NCBI GenBank assembly: GCA_905182985.1
Contig: CAJJDN010000058.1
Span: 342,039 to 406,038, forward strand
Direction of reading: 5' to 3'
DNA: 64,000 nucleotides
Source of the DNA: Paramecium sonneborni
Lineage: Eukaryota; Ciliophora; Oligohymenophorea; Peniculida; Parameciidae
Shown here: positions 20,110 through 34,787 of the stretch, one piece after another
How the letters are laid out: each line of letters starts with the position of its first letter
Position numbering within the stretch: the stretch's first letter is position 1
The notes under the pieces: model-generated
What the model was told of the DNA's origin: nothing
Database searches by the model: none
The model's input: the letters and a program-made list of their open reading frames with translations, nothing else
Program-made: the position numbers and the translations under genes

Positions 20110-21939
20110 TCAATTTTTTTTTTTAAATAAGTGATAGCATCAATTAAATTAGGAAAATCATCTTTGTGAATTTCAATAACAGATGTTTCAAAACTATCTT
20201 GTCTAAATTAGAGATTTAATTCTTATACTTTTCGAAGGAAATACTATCCAAATTAACTGAAATGATAAAAATGACTAATATTACTTTTTTTATTAATCAT
20301 TAAAATTCATACCTCCAACTACACCAACAACAATGAATAACTCTCCTAATTAATTGACAAGAATGACAGATTTATTAGATTATTTATATCCATTTTCTTT
20401 ATATTTATCTATAAGGCGAAGAACTAATTTTTATAAGCTTTAAGGACTTTCATTTTTTAAGATTCCATATCTAAAATGTTTACATGGATAGAGTTCATTA
20501 TCTTCAATAAGATTATTAGTTTTATCAAAAAGAGCAGCTTAGAATTCTAATGTCATTTAAACTCCTTATTAAAATAAATCATCAGATTTACTAAAATAAA
20601 ATATTTAATAAAATTTAACCTTCCTAAAGTATCTAAGGCATAAAAAAAAATAAATTTTAGAATTTAGCTGCAGTTTCAGAATTAATGCTAGATTTATTAT
20701 TTAGAGAGTAAAGCTTATAGAAATTCAAGGATTGCAATAACAACATAGACCATATAACTTGCAGCAATTTAAATATTTGTATCAGATTATCGAAAAAAGG
20801 ATCTAAATAAAATATCATCCATTTAAAATTTAGATGCCACTTCAGCAATTTTAAGATTTCAAAATAGATTTGTATTTTTAATTCATTTATCTAAAGTCTT
20901 GTTTTGCTTCATTTAATGGAATACCTAATTTAGCCATAAACTCTTCTAATATTTTATTATCTCTATCCTTCCATAATTTTAGTTTAGTTCTGACATAAGA
21001 TGAATAATACATAAAATTATAAAGTGATTATTATCTCATGAGTAAGAATTTATATTTATTTTCAATAATGATTCCTCCAATCTCCTCCCTATCTCCTTAA
21101 GTTTCTTCATAATGAATATTCAGTCTAATAACTTCATTTTATAATTCTTCAAAGATAATATCATAATTTTTTGAATTCAATCTCATATCAATATAAACAT
21201 TTGTCAAACCTAGAATTGCATACCACAAATGATCATTACAATCATGACTCATTTATTAAGCTAAAGTATATACAATGGTAGAACTTGGTCTACTATAATA
21301 AGTTCCTTAATTATAATAATCTTCATGCATCTAAATGAGTTATTTACGAAGACTTTTTTATAATTTTTGCTATTATTTTTTTTATTTTTATGAATATTGT
21401 GATCCTGAATCATCTTCTTCAACTGAGTCTTCATCTCTCTCACTCATTTCTTAAATTTCTTCATCTGGACATTTCTCCGATTATCCCATACCATCATCTA
21501 TTATATAAATACTTTTTCATTATTCACATTATTATGATTAATTGGTTTATGACTGTCAAATAAAAGAACTTTATATCTCCCTTTACAAATTCACTCATAT
21601 CATAAACATTTCCACAATTCAATAATATTATACTCTTCTACATATTTCCACATTTTTGTATAACTTCAGTCATCTCAGAATATCCTGATACTGGAATCAT
21701 TTGAAATTGCAAATTCTCTCTATTTAAAAAGAACTATCCATATAAACTTTTATTATTACTGTCAGAATTCTTAATGCACAAATTGCATTCACATCTTATG
21801 ATACTATTATGGATACAGATGTTTTCCGAATTCGTTCCTTTTTAAGATTTTTTTAAAGCATTCCTTCATATTATTTAAGAGGATTTTGATCAAAAGGAGG
21901 GAATCTTTATTTATATATTATTATTTTTAACAAATACAT
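20110..21939 (-). CDS. CDC45: DNA replication factor CDC45, frame broken at several sites
   Basis: CDC45 is the CMG-helicase subunit. Family segments readable in order: SIIVSQDVNAICALRIL, QFQMIPVSGYSEM, LLFDSHKPIN, an acidic linker, MSHDCNDHLWYAILGLTN, EEFMAKLGIPLNEAKQDF, ALDTLGR, QFGQYFLRKVQEL and FETSVIEIHKDD near the end. Introns of 26, 28, 29 and 28 nt are needed. Five further one-base shifts remain, near 21566-21578, 21494-21511, 20845-20857, the A9 run at 20642-20650 and the T11 run at 20114-20124. Most sit at short homopolymers, so sequencing error near the assembly gap is the favoured cause; a decaying copy is the alternative. The end is placed where one extra A would create TGA (20110-20112). 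The start at 21939 is the first in-frame ATG. Confidence 0.8.
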
Positions 21940-22112
21940 TATTAGAATTAATTACTATTATTATTCTATTAATTTTTCTCTCTCTCTATCTATTTAAATA
22001 TCAATCTATATAGAAATTAAAATAAAAAAGAAGAATATTTTATTACTTTTTTTTACATCTAATAGATAAGGATTATAAATATAAATTAATTAAATATTTA
22101 AAGTAAGAGAAA

Positions 22113-25100
22113 ATGAATTTAATGCAATTTGATGCACTATGTCATGATTGCTGTTATTCTCAAACAGTTGAAGTATTCTATATATTTATATTACTTTAGA
22201 AAAAATAAATAGCTGATTAAACAATTTATCAATTCATAGAAGATATTAGAAATATCGATGGATTGTATTAAATTATTAGCCAAACTTAAGCAGGCACTAC
22301 ATTATTTGTTATCTCTGAATTCATAGCCAAGATTATAGTTTCCGAAAGATAATTTAAAGGATTTTAGGTTGCTGAGCGTTCCTCTTAAGAAGTTCAAATA
22401 ATTGTGGGTTAATGTTATACTGGTGAAGAAGTGGAAATTTTGTATTAAAAATGCAGAGTATATGAAACTCTAGTCACTCTATTCTGTTAAACTTTGTAAA
22501 GAGAATTAGCATCTCATGAATAAAATTCAATATGTAATCTTGTAGGATTACTTATTTAATAAATAATGATGTTGAGTGGAACTTAATTTATGAAATTCTA
22601 AGATAGACTTAATATATTTTTTGAAGGAAATTAAATGTATAATCTTAGTATTGGTTTAAAATTGATACAGAATGTAATTTAGAACATCTAACAATATTCA
22701 TCATATGATTCTTATGTTTCATATAGAAGGATAATGTTTGGATTTCAGAATTAAGAGATTTTTAATTGTTTTGAGATTGTGTGTAGAATAGTAAAGAATA
22801 GTCCTCCTTAACTTTACAAATAGTCTTTGAGTACATTAAAGGACATATTAATGTTTAACTTCAATGTGAGTTATTTTGAATTGGAATCTGATTTTGATCC
22901 GAATGACCAAAATAATGTTAGTGTAAGAATAGATCTATGACTTATAGTTTCCAGATAGATTTGCGGAATATTTTACAGATTAATAATTCTTAGAATTATT
23001 ATTTAAGATAGTAGAGACATATTGTAATAAAGATAGTACTTTAGCTATATTGGCATTGAAATCATTAAAAAGAATGGCATCAGCAAAAAAAAAGATTTTT
23101 ATTAATAAAGATAAAAAGAGATAATTTGCAAGAGAATTATATGCAGGTTGTACATATTTATTTGTAAATGTACAATCCTCAAATGAAGAGATTATAAGTG
23201 ATATCTTAGAATTAAATACAAAATTAAATAATTGTTTTGGTTTAAGATAAATAAGATTTGATTTTGCTTTTAGTTAGAAATGGCTATATTGTTTATAATC
23301 ATTTTGTATTTAAATTTTACAAAAACAAATGAAAATAAAAGATCCTCATATGTATTAAATGATAGAATTGCTGAAGAGACTATTAAAGTTCATATCAGAT
23401 TTTAAATTGGATACAACATTTAAAACATCAATATCATAAACAATAACTGAGATCGGCAAGTCTATTATCCATCTTTTGTTGAATTCATAGAACTCATTCT
23501 TTTAAGGTTACACTCCACAAAATCATAAGAAATTAAAGAATACATTAAAAGAATTTTTTGAGAATTTATTTCCAATCTTATCTATAGATTTGGGTAACCA
23601 TATAAAAATGATATATCATTCATTCAAGAATGCAGCATAAGATTAGGAGAAATTCATAATAGAATTAAGTTTAATTAATTATATAGTGATAAATCCATTA
23701 ATATTGGATAGATCAACTGAAGACATGATATAAATGATTTAGACAGTCATAAAAGATTCTTTATAATTTTTATCAATGCCTCATACTAATCTTCCCCCAC
23801 TAGTGATAATGTCAGCAATGTCATTAGCAGATAATTTATTTTAATTTGCTTTAAGTGAATCAGATGAATCTATAGGAAGACAACGATCCAACAAAACCTT
23901 TTTTGATACTTGTATTAAACCTATACAAATGCAACCTTAATAAGCAACCAATCAATTACTTCAATATATTGTGATGCAACTATAGATTCAAAATAAGGAA
24001 ATAATTGAATATGCTTTAGTAATTATGAAAGAGACTATAGTCAGATTAAAACATCATTTATATAATGAATCCTTTCAATCTTCAAATGTGGTTACCTAAA
24101 TTAAAGGTGTTTTGTTGAATCTAAAAAATTCAGCATTGCAATAAGAATAGTTCTTTAGTTGTAGAACATTAGCATCAGAAATTATATCTATTCTTCTATT
24201 TGATTCAGCATATGAAAATTACATAGAATCTATTGTTTAATTAAATTAATTGTTGACAATTTAACCGACATCTTAATCGATCCAAATTTATTTATATGAA
24301 ATGTTAGGTTATTTCAAACATGTTGATGTTAGTAAGATATTTAGATTACTTATTAAATAACATTTATTAAAAATTGCTGATTTAACTAAATTTATTTTGA
24401 TTGATAATCCTCAATAATTCCAACTTTGTAAATTATGTCTAAAATTAATGGTAGCAATAACTGAAAATAAGAGTCTTAGATTTTAATATCATAGTTCATC
24501 TATTGTTTAAATCGAATTGGTTAGAATATTTCAAGGAATTCTAACTAGTTATGTTTAGCATTTGATTGTTGCTATTTAAGATGAAAAAGTTAAATAAGAA
24601 TATTCAGCATAAATTTGTAGAATGGTTGGATTGGTTTATAAAATAATGAATAACATTCTCAAAGGTAAATATATATCTCAAGCTTGTTAATTATTATTTG
24701 CAGATCGCAAATACTTAGATTTATTAATTGCTATATTAGACATCTCCTTTAAAATATCTAATTATATGATTGTAATCAATTCTTTATCATCTTTAGCTAT
24801 ATAACAAATCCTGTCTACAAATGATTCAAGTTCTCCATGTTGTCAGTTCATAACAATTATAACTATTCGAATTAAGTCCACAGTCTTTATCTATAGTATT
24901 AAGCATCGTTGAGAATCTTTAAAAGTTTCTCTTACAGCAATTATCTTAAGAATACAAAACATAGACTACATCATCATATCATTAACCAGCAGATAAAGTT
25001 TCATTGGATCATACAACAGATATTGTCATTTCAACACTAGAATTTGTTTCTGAAGAACAATAACTAACATAATTGGGAGTCATCTAATCTTTTGTTTTAC

Positions 25101-25396
25101 CTCTTGATTCAATTATAGACAATATATTAAACGATTTGATTATCTGTTTAATCTAAGGCAAATGTTCTCAATAAACATTCAATAAAATAAACAGGCAATT
25201 ATTTGCCATTATGTGTACATATTATAAAAACTTTGTTAATGTATTGAGCAGATAATTTGTCAAATCTGAATAATAATTAAATCATGCACTTATTAATGTT
25301 TTAACTAGAGATCTAGAGCTAAGAATCAAATAATAAAATGAAGAGTAGTTTAAAAAGAATATGCCCCTATTTTTATCTTAATTTGGAATTATATGA
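22113..25396 (+). CDS. XPO7: Exportin-7 (RanBP16)-like nuclear transport receptor
   Basis: This is a 1,077-residue all-helical protein matching exportin-7 in length (human 1,087) and in several ordered segments. ALKSLKRMASAKKKIF corresponds to the family CLVQIASVRRSLF segment, LKLMVAITENKSLRFQ to LKLMAELVHNRSQRLQF, and the C-terminal RDLELRIKQQNEEQFKKNM to the family ERNLLTKNRDRFTQN end. It would act with Ran-GTP in transport through the nuclear pore. Two 25-nt introns (22923-22947 and 24772-24796) are required. The N-terminal importin-beta-like region is more divergent, so RanBP17/XPO4-type exportins remain possible. Confidence 0.72.
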
Positions 25397-25804
25397 GAAT
25401 ATATTTTAATTTGTTATATTAAATACCTTCATTTTTATTAATAAAAGATTTAATATATTACTTAAAATAATTGATGTCTCAAAATTTATACTAAAAAATC
25501 AGAATAAACAAAACATTTCAATTCTTTTTTGATTTAATCATTCTTTTTCTTTAATAATCTTACAATTAAAAATCAGAAATTCTAACTAATTTTAACTTAA
25601 TCAATCCACATAAAGGTTCTTAAATCTTATAGTGATTGCATCTCTTTCCTTTCTTAATAAGACCTTTCTAATTAGAAACATTACTTATGATAATTTAATC
25701 TTATTAAAATTTAAAAAACTAATTTTATTAATATCTTAAAACTGCATTATTTTTTATATAATCTAAACAATTAATACATTTATAGTGCTATCTATAAATA
25801 TATT
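25397..25804. other. Convergent intergenic stretch, 408 bp, no gene seen
   Basis: This lies between the TGA codons of two convergent genes, which makes it one of the longer gaps in a very compact window. It is AT-rich with a few short T-rich and A-rich runs. No frame longer than ~45 codons has coding-like composition, and I could see no convincing RNA hairpin. A short non-coding RNA cannot be excluded by eye. Confidence 0.45.
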
Positions 25805-26800
25805 TCAAAACTATTTTCGAGTGGCAGGACGAACTTTTCTATCTGGATGATCAAATATTTTTAACTGTTATTCATCCTGTTACTCTTCATTCTTTTTTTC
25901 CCCATAGAGGCTTTCATACACCATCGCTTAAAGTTTCTTAAATTTAAAACTAATTTACTGCCATCTTCTCTGTTACTTTAATTACCGATATCTCAGGTTT
26001 TATTTTTTATGGTTATTTTTGTTACTCTTTCTGAATCACATCATTTACTTACACTTATTAATTTTATCTATCCTCATTCTAATTTTTAATTAATACACTC
26101 TCATTATTCTAAACTACTTCAATCTAAGTATTTTCTTAAATAGTTTCTTATTATTCTTTAATTACTGTCTATTAAGTATATTCTTCTTATTAATTTGATA
26201 ATTCTTAATACTGTTGTTCATCATCTACATTTGAATCCTCATCTTCCTATTTCATTTAGTGTAATGGAAGCTTTAGAAGCATCTGTCTATTTTATAATTA
26301 CAGTTTATTCAAAGTTACTAAATGTTCATTTATTTTATTTATTTCTATTTTCACCTCAGGTTTTTCATTCAACTATTAATGCATCACTCTTGAAAACTCT
26401 TTTATTGATATATAGTGTATTTCTGCAAAAGCAACCAAATTTTCAACTAATGCTATAAATTAAACAATTGTTTTAGGGTCTTCTATCTTTTCTTCTGCCT
26501 TCAACATAGCTCCTAACAATTATTATTTAGCCTTTAATATTCTTTCCCTTTTAAATTCAAAAGTAAAAGTTAATGTTTCATATTCTTATAATTTTTAATA
26601 AAAATAAGGTGTTGATATTGAATTTGAATATAACATTTCAAGGGCGCGAATGCTGGCTTACAAATACTTACACTATGATCTCATTGTTACAATACTCTTG
26701 TAAATTAAATGCTCATTTTTACATTAAACTTCGCTTAAGTCAACCACTTTAGTTGTAATTGAATATCAGACTTCAATCTTTTTAATAATTGAATTTCCAT
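25805..26800 (-). CDS. Unrecognised helical protein with Gln/Glu-rich tail, 315 aa
   Basis: I recognise no family. It opens at ATG 26800, loses a 26-nt intron early (ends CAAG) and a 22-nt intron near the 3' end, and stops at TGA 25805-25807. The first ~170 residues form a compact helical domain (LLKRLKSDIQLQLKWLTQAK, then RILKAKQQLLGAMLKAEEKI). The next ~100 are Gln/Glu-rich and disordered. The C-terminus regains structure with FDHPDRKVRPATRK. It follows the 26844 gene on the same strand with 43 bp between them, including a (TA)n tract at 26811-26822. Confidence 0.6.
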
Positions 26801-26843
26801 TTAATTATATATATATATATATAAATAAAGTATGTGTAATAAA

Positions 26844-27776
26844 TCAAAATTGACAACATTCAGCGCCACAACAATTTCTATTTTTTTCTATCATACTTTT
26901 TTCCATATGTTCTATATTCAATTCATGTTATCGAGTTTTAAAATTTGTCTTAGCCTTACTCATGTTTCTCTATTATGAAATATGACTCTCTCTAAGACTG
27001 TCAATACTTGCATCTAAAGACTGTTTTCTCAGATTAAGTATTTTTTATTTTGGAGCATTTTAAGAAAGACGCTTAGCTCCTGGGATTTGTTCTGAATCAC
27101 CTATTGAATTTTAAGCACTATGTTTGCTCTAAACTAAATTTTCGTTGACAGGATTAGACATGGACTTATCAAATATATTTTATAAATTAATACTAATGGA
27201 GAATCGAATGTACCAAAAAATCCATCAGATTTTTATAAAGGAATATATATACTTTGAACGGAACGAGCTAATTTTCTATCAGTGGAATTCGTAGTTATGG
27301 CTGTACTCCTTTATAATTATTCTATCCATTATCTTCTTAAAGAATATCGTTTTCTAAAAATTTTCTATATAATAAAACTACTTCATTTGAACTTTAATTA
27401 TCGATTAAGTCGAGTAATTGATTTCATTATCAAAGTAATCCTACCATTCTCCTACATCCCCTTCAGGAAGCTTAATGGACACTCTTTATAAATTATTTTC
27501 ATAGAATTTTAAATATCCTAAAACTATATCACCAAATTATTGCATAGTAACAATTTCATAATAGCGATATTTGATATCTTGAATGAGAGATGGATCTTCA
27601 TTTTATAAATGTAAATTGTTGGATTGATTAAGTCTAATACTTAATCTATTTCTAGATTATAACCATAATGGATGTTCTTATCCAACTGTATCAAGTACAG
27701 CTTACATATCGATAGCAGCTCCCATCACATTTATAAAATCTTTCCAGAGATTTTGAAAACATATTATTTCTGACAT
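26844..27776 (-). CDS. Unrecognised protein with Cys-rich C-terminus, 291 aa
   Basis: No family was recognised. ATG 27776 to TGA 26844-26846, with 28-nt and 29-nt introns. The N-terminal ~130 residues look like a folded domain (WKDFINVMGAAIDMQAV, then EGDVGEWQDYFDNEI). The C-terminal half is polar and basic. The protein ends NCCGAECCQF, a Cys cluster of the kind that can be lipidated or bind metal. There is no signal peptide. It is divergent from the EF-hand gene at 28011, with ~235 bp between. Confidence 0.6.
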
Positions 27777-28010
27777 TTATTCTGTATATTTCAAATAATA
27801 TAAATTATAACCAAGATATCAAAATTTATTTGGTAAAAAGAAGTAATTAATATTAAAATTAAAAAAGGCACAATTTTTTTTGTTCTTTTACTGTTCAGAA
27901 ATAAATTAGTATATTCAATAGTAATAATAAAAGTTAAAGATTTTTTATGTAAACAAAAATTTTGATAAGAATAGATTATAAAATAATTAAGCTAATTTTT
28001 ATATAAAAGA

Positions 28011-31000
28011 ATGAAATAATCTGATTAATAAAAAACTCATGTATCTAGATCGATGAGTTAACATCTATTAACTGAATAAGATATAAAAAAGATCTTTCCA
28101 TATACTTAAAGTATTCATAATAGATATTTGGAATAAAATAGAATGGAGAGCATTAGAGATTAATTAAATAATCAATAACAACAATCTATTTCAACACACA
28201 TAAAAGATCTGATTGTAAAGTAATAATGTGATAATAAAATTGTATATAGGGATAAGCTAAAGCCTCGATTATTACAGCCATTAACTATGTTAGATGAAAG
28301 TTGTAATAGAGGAGTTAAAAGAATGAAGAAACTATTATATCATGATTCATAAAATGTCAATTTACATAATATCAATTAGAGAAGAGAAATGGTTCAATTG
28401 GCTTAATGGGTAGACATGATGGTTGAATAGGTTCATTCTTTAAAATTAACAGATTATTAAGAATATTATAACAAATTAGAAATAGTTTTTTAAGGTTCAA
28501 TATTAGAATTGGAAAGATAGATATCAATAGTAGGGTTTGAATTTGGATAATTTTTAAAGAAAATATGGGATACTTTTACAGAAGAAGTTTAAAAAATTAT
28601 TTTAGGACTTCAACAAAGAAATCAATAAATTGAATAGAAATGCTTAGAAGATATAAATTAACTCCATAAAAATTATTAAGATGCAATTGAAAAATAAGCA
28701 GAATCTATGAGAATGATGAAAGAAGAAGCTTTATCTGTCTAAAACTCTATTATAAAAATGAAAAAAGAAAATATTTATTTAAGAAAGAAGGATAAAAGAA
28801 GAGAAGAGCAACTGCATGATATAATGAGTGATTTTTGGGATTAGAGTTTATAATTAATAGAATATTAAGGAATTGAAAAATTTCATAAGTAAGCTGAAAC
28901 TGCTGAAGAAATGGATCTTGTTTTATAATAAAAAGATATGTTTGAATTCTTTAAATAAAAGTTTGAAGTACATAAAAAGGAAATTGAAAATTAATATAAG
29001 TAGAAAATATAAAATATTATTTAGAATTCTTACTTTATAAGATGAATATTATGATGGCTCAACTCATTTGATTATAACAGAATCATCTGTAGATACAAGT
29101 GATTTAATTAAAACTAGAGATTAGACTGAAGATACATCAGAGTATTACATTTATGTAAGTTCTTCTACTTAAACACCTAAATAAGCAAAAAAAGTAGATG
29201 AAGAAATATAAGCTTAACCATGTCAAGGAAATTAAGAATCATAAGTTAATTCCACTTAACTTAGAAAAGAGAGAATTCCAAGAAATTAAACAGAATCTAA
29301 AATGTTTAGAAGGGCTAGATTTCCATTATAAGAAATTATATCAGAATTTAGTTCTCTTTATTTTCCTGAATAAGAATTAAGTAGTAATGATCCTTAATTT
29401 ATTATTATCATGTCTGATTAAATTTTATAATTAAAAGATAGAATTGAAGATTTATTAACTGTTTTAAATTTAAGAGGAGATAATTCTAGTGAAGACATGT
29501 TAGCACTCAAATAATATTTACTGTAAAATTATGCTAATTTTAATTATTATTTTAATGTAAACTCTATTTTTTATATCAATTAGTAATGTTGGAATGTCTT
29601 ATAAACATAAATCTCTGTAGTTATGGATGCTAAAATAGACAAAGAAGAAATGGAACTTGAAATGAAAGAAATTGAAAATAAATTTAATGAAAATGTTGTT
29701 TTATTCAAAAAATATCATAATAGAACTAAGGAAAAAGAAACCATTGTAAAATTATTCAATATTTTTAGTCTAAATTTTATGAAGATTCTTTAATCAAGGT
29801 TATTAGATATGCTCCATAATTTTTAATTAATTAAATTAAAGAATAAGCTAATTAATATGGAGTTTTAGAAAATGTTGAATTTAAAGAGTTTAAAAGAAGA
29901 TAAGGTACTAATATTGATTCAAAATAATAATAATAATTATCTATCAAAGATTTAGATTCTCCAACTAGATCTCCTAATAAAACCTTAACAACTCTGAATA
30001 TTTAAAAGCCTTTGATGAAAATTTAAAAAATACCAAGCTAAATGGAAATATCTAGTAAAGAAGATGATGATAGAGATATTTACAAAAGTGATTCTTCTAA
30101 AGGAGGTTCAGGAGATGAAAGTGATGTTTCTTTTAGTTAAATCAAATTGGATTTCAAATAAAGTAAACCAAAATTAACAATCGAAAAGAAATTAAGAATA
30201 TCTACTTGTCCAGTTAAATCTGCTGTTTATGCAACCAATTTATTAAAATAAAGTATTCTTAATTATTTAATATTTAGTGATATCTAAATTTAATATTAAT
30301 TAAAGAACTGGTTTATATCAATTAAGCACCATTTTATAAAATTATCATGAATTAATTATGAAAATTCCTAATACTATTTAAAATACTCCTCTTCATGTTC
30401 ATATGTATGAAAACATTGTAGCTCATTATGGTTAATCATAATTTAGTGATGCAAATAGATATAAAAGAACTATTAGAAGTTTTTTATTTTTTGAAATGAA
30501 AAGTAGTACTTGTTAATTAGTTGTTAAATTTTTAAAAGCAGAATATGATATTTAGGATTTAAACTTATATCTTTAAATAGTTTAAACATTATAAGAATAT
30601 CCAAATGTTTCTTATTCAAAATACATAGACGCCTTACTCAAATGGTTTTCTGATAATAAGTATTCTTAAAGTGAAATTGATAATATTATTTATGATATTT
30701 CCACATCAGATGTAGCTTATATGTCAAGTTAATAAGGACCTTGTGATTATGATATTTTGATGTATCATTTTTTAGAGATTTATCAAAAATACAAAAATCG
30801 TACCACTATTAAATATAAACATCTATATACTTCTGTTGATCTAAATAATAAGGGTAGTATTGATTTTAGTTAATGGAATTTTTTGTATGAAGTCTTATGT
30901 TGTATTAACTATTCATTTTCAATCAGATTGTTTTATTAGGAAGCAGATTATTGTGGAGATAGTGGCAAAATGATGTCAAAATAGAGATTTACATTAGTTT

Positions 31001-31394
31001 GTGATGAATTAAAGATTTTTTAAGAGGATGATTAAATTAAATTATTAGATAGAGAAACTTATTTTTCAATTAGGGAAAAAATAAATAATTAATGGATGAA
31101 AGAAAAGATTGTAATGAAAATGTCATTTATTAAAGCAAGCAAAGTAATAACTATATTTAAATTTAGTATAACAAATTTATTAAGAGTATTTTTGCTGCAA
31201 TTGATTCTTTTGTGTAAAATCCAAAGAATTGTTAATTTGAGCCAGAGACTATTTGTTATATGTATAAACTATTACAAAAAACATGGAAACCGTACTTTTT
31301 AGAATCGCAATTAAATATAGGGATACCAGTAGAGATTTCATTAATTAATACTACTTATAGAAAGATGGAACTGAAAATTCTCAATAAAGATTGA
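28011..31394 (+). CDS. Large coiled-coil protein with EF-hand region, ~1,095 aa
   Basis: The N-terminal ~330 residues are Gln/Lys-rich with long coiled-coil heptads. A Ser/Asp-rich middle follows, and the C-terminal third is a folded region holding a readable EF-hand loop, DLNNKGSIDFSQW, within an EF-hand-like helix-loop-helix context, so calcium-dependent behaviour is likely. Four introns are required to keep the frame (29000-29024, 29746-29768, 30253-30277, 31144-31166). A possible fifth of 27 nt near 29560 changes nothing in frame. It ends at TGA 31392-31394. Ciliary or cortical proteins with this layout are common in ciliates, but the specific function is unknown. Confidence 0.68.
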
Positions 31395-31460
31395 AACTTG
31401 ACATAATAATAATTATCTCAAAAATAAATTTTATTCTGGATAATAATAATGTATAACAGA

Positions 31461-34657
<3,197 letters not shown>

Positions 34658-34787
34658 ATCTAATTTATTATTGATTTTTATTTAATCAATTATGTATTTA
34701 ACACATCAAATAAATAAGATATGAATAATTACAAATCATAATAACACTTATTATTTTTTTTAGATTATTATTTTTATTAAATATATA

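Noticed and set aside
26195..26458. Plus-strand 87-codon frame
   Set aside because: Hydrophobic shadow of the minus-strand gene 25805-26800.
26811..26822. Short (TA)n tract as a possible regulatory or recombination element
   Set aside because: It is common low-complexity sequence in an AT-rich genome; another lies inside an intron at 62120-62140.
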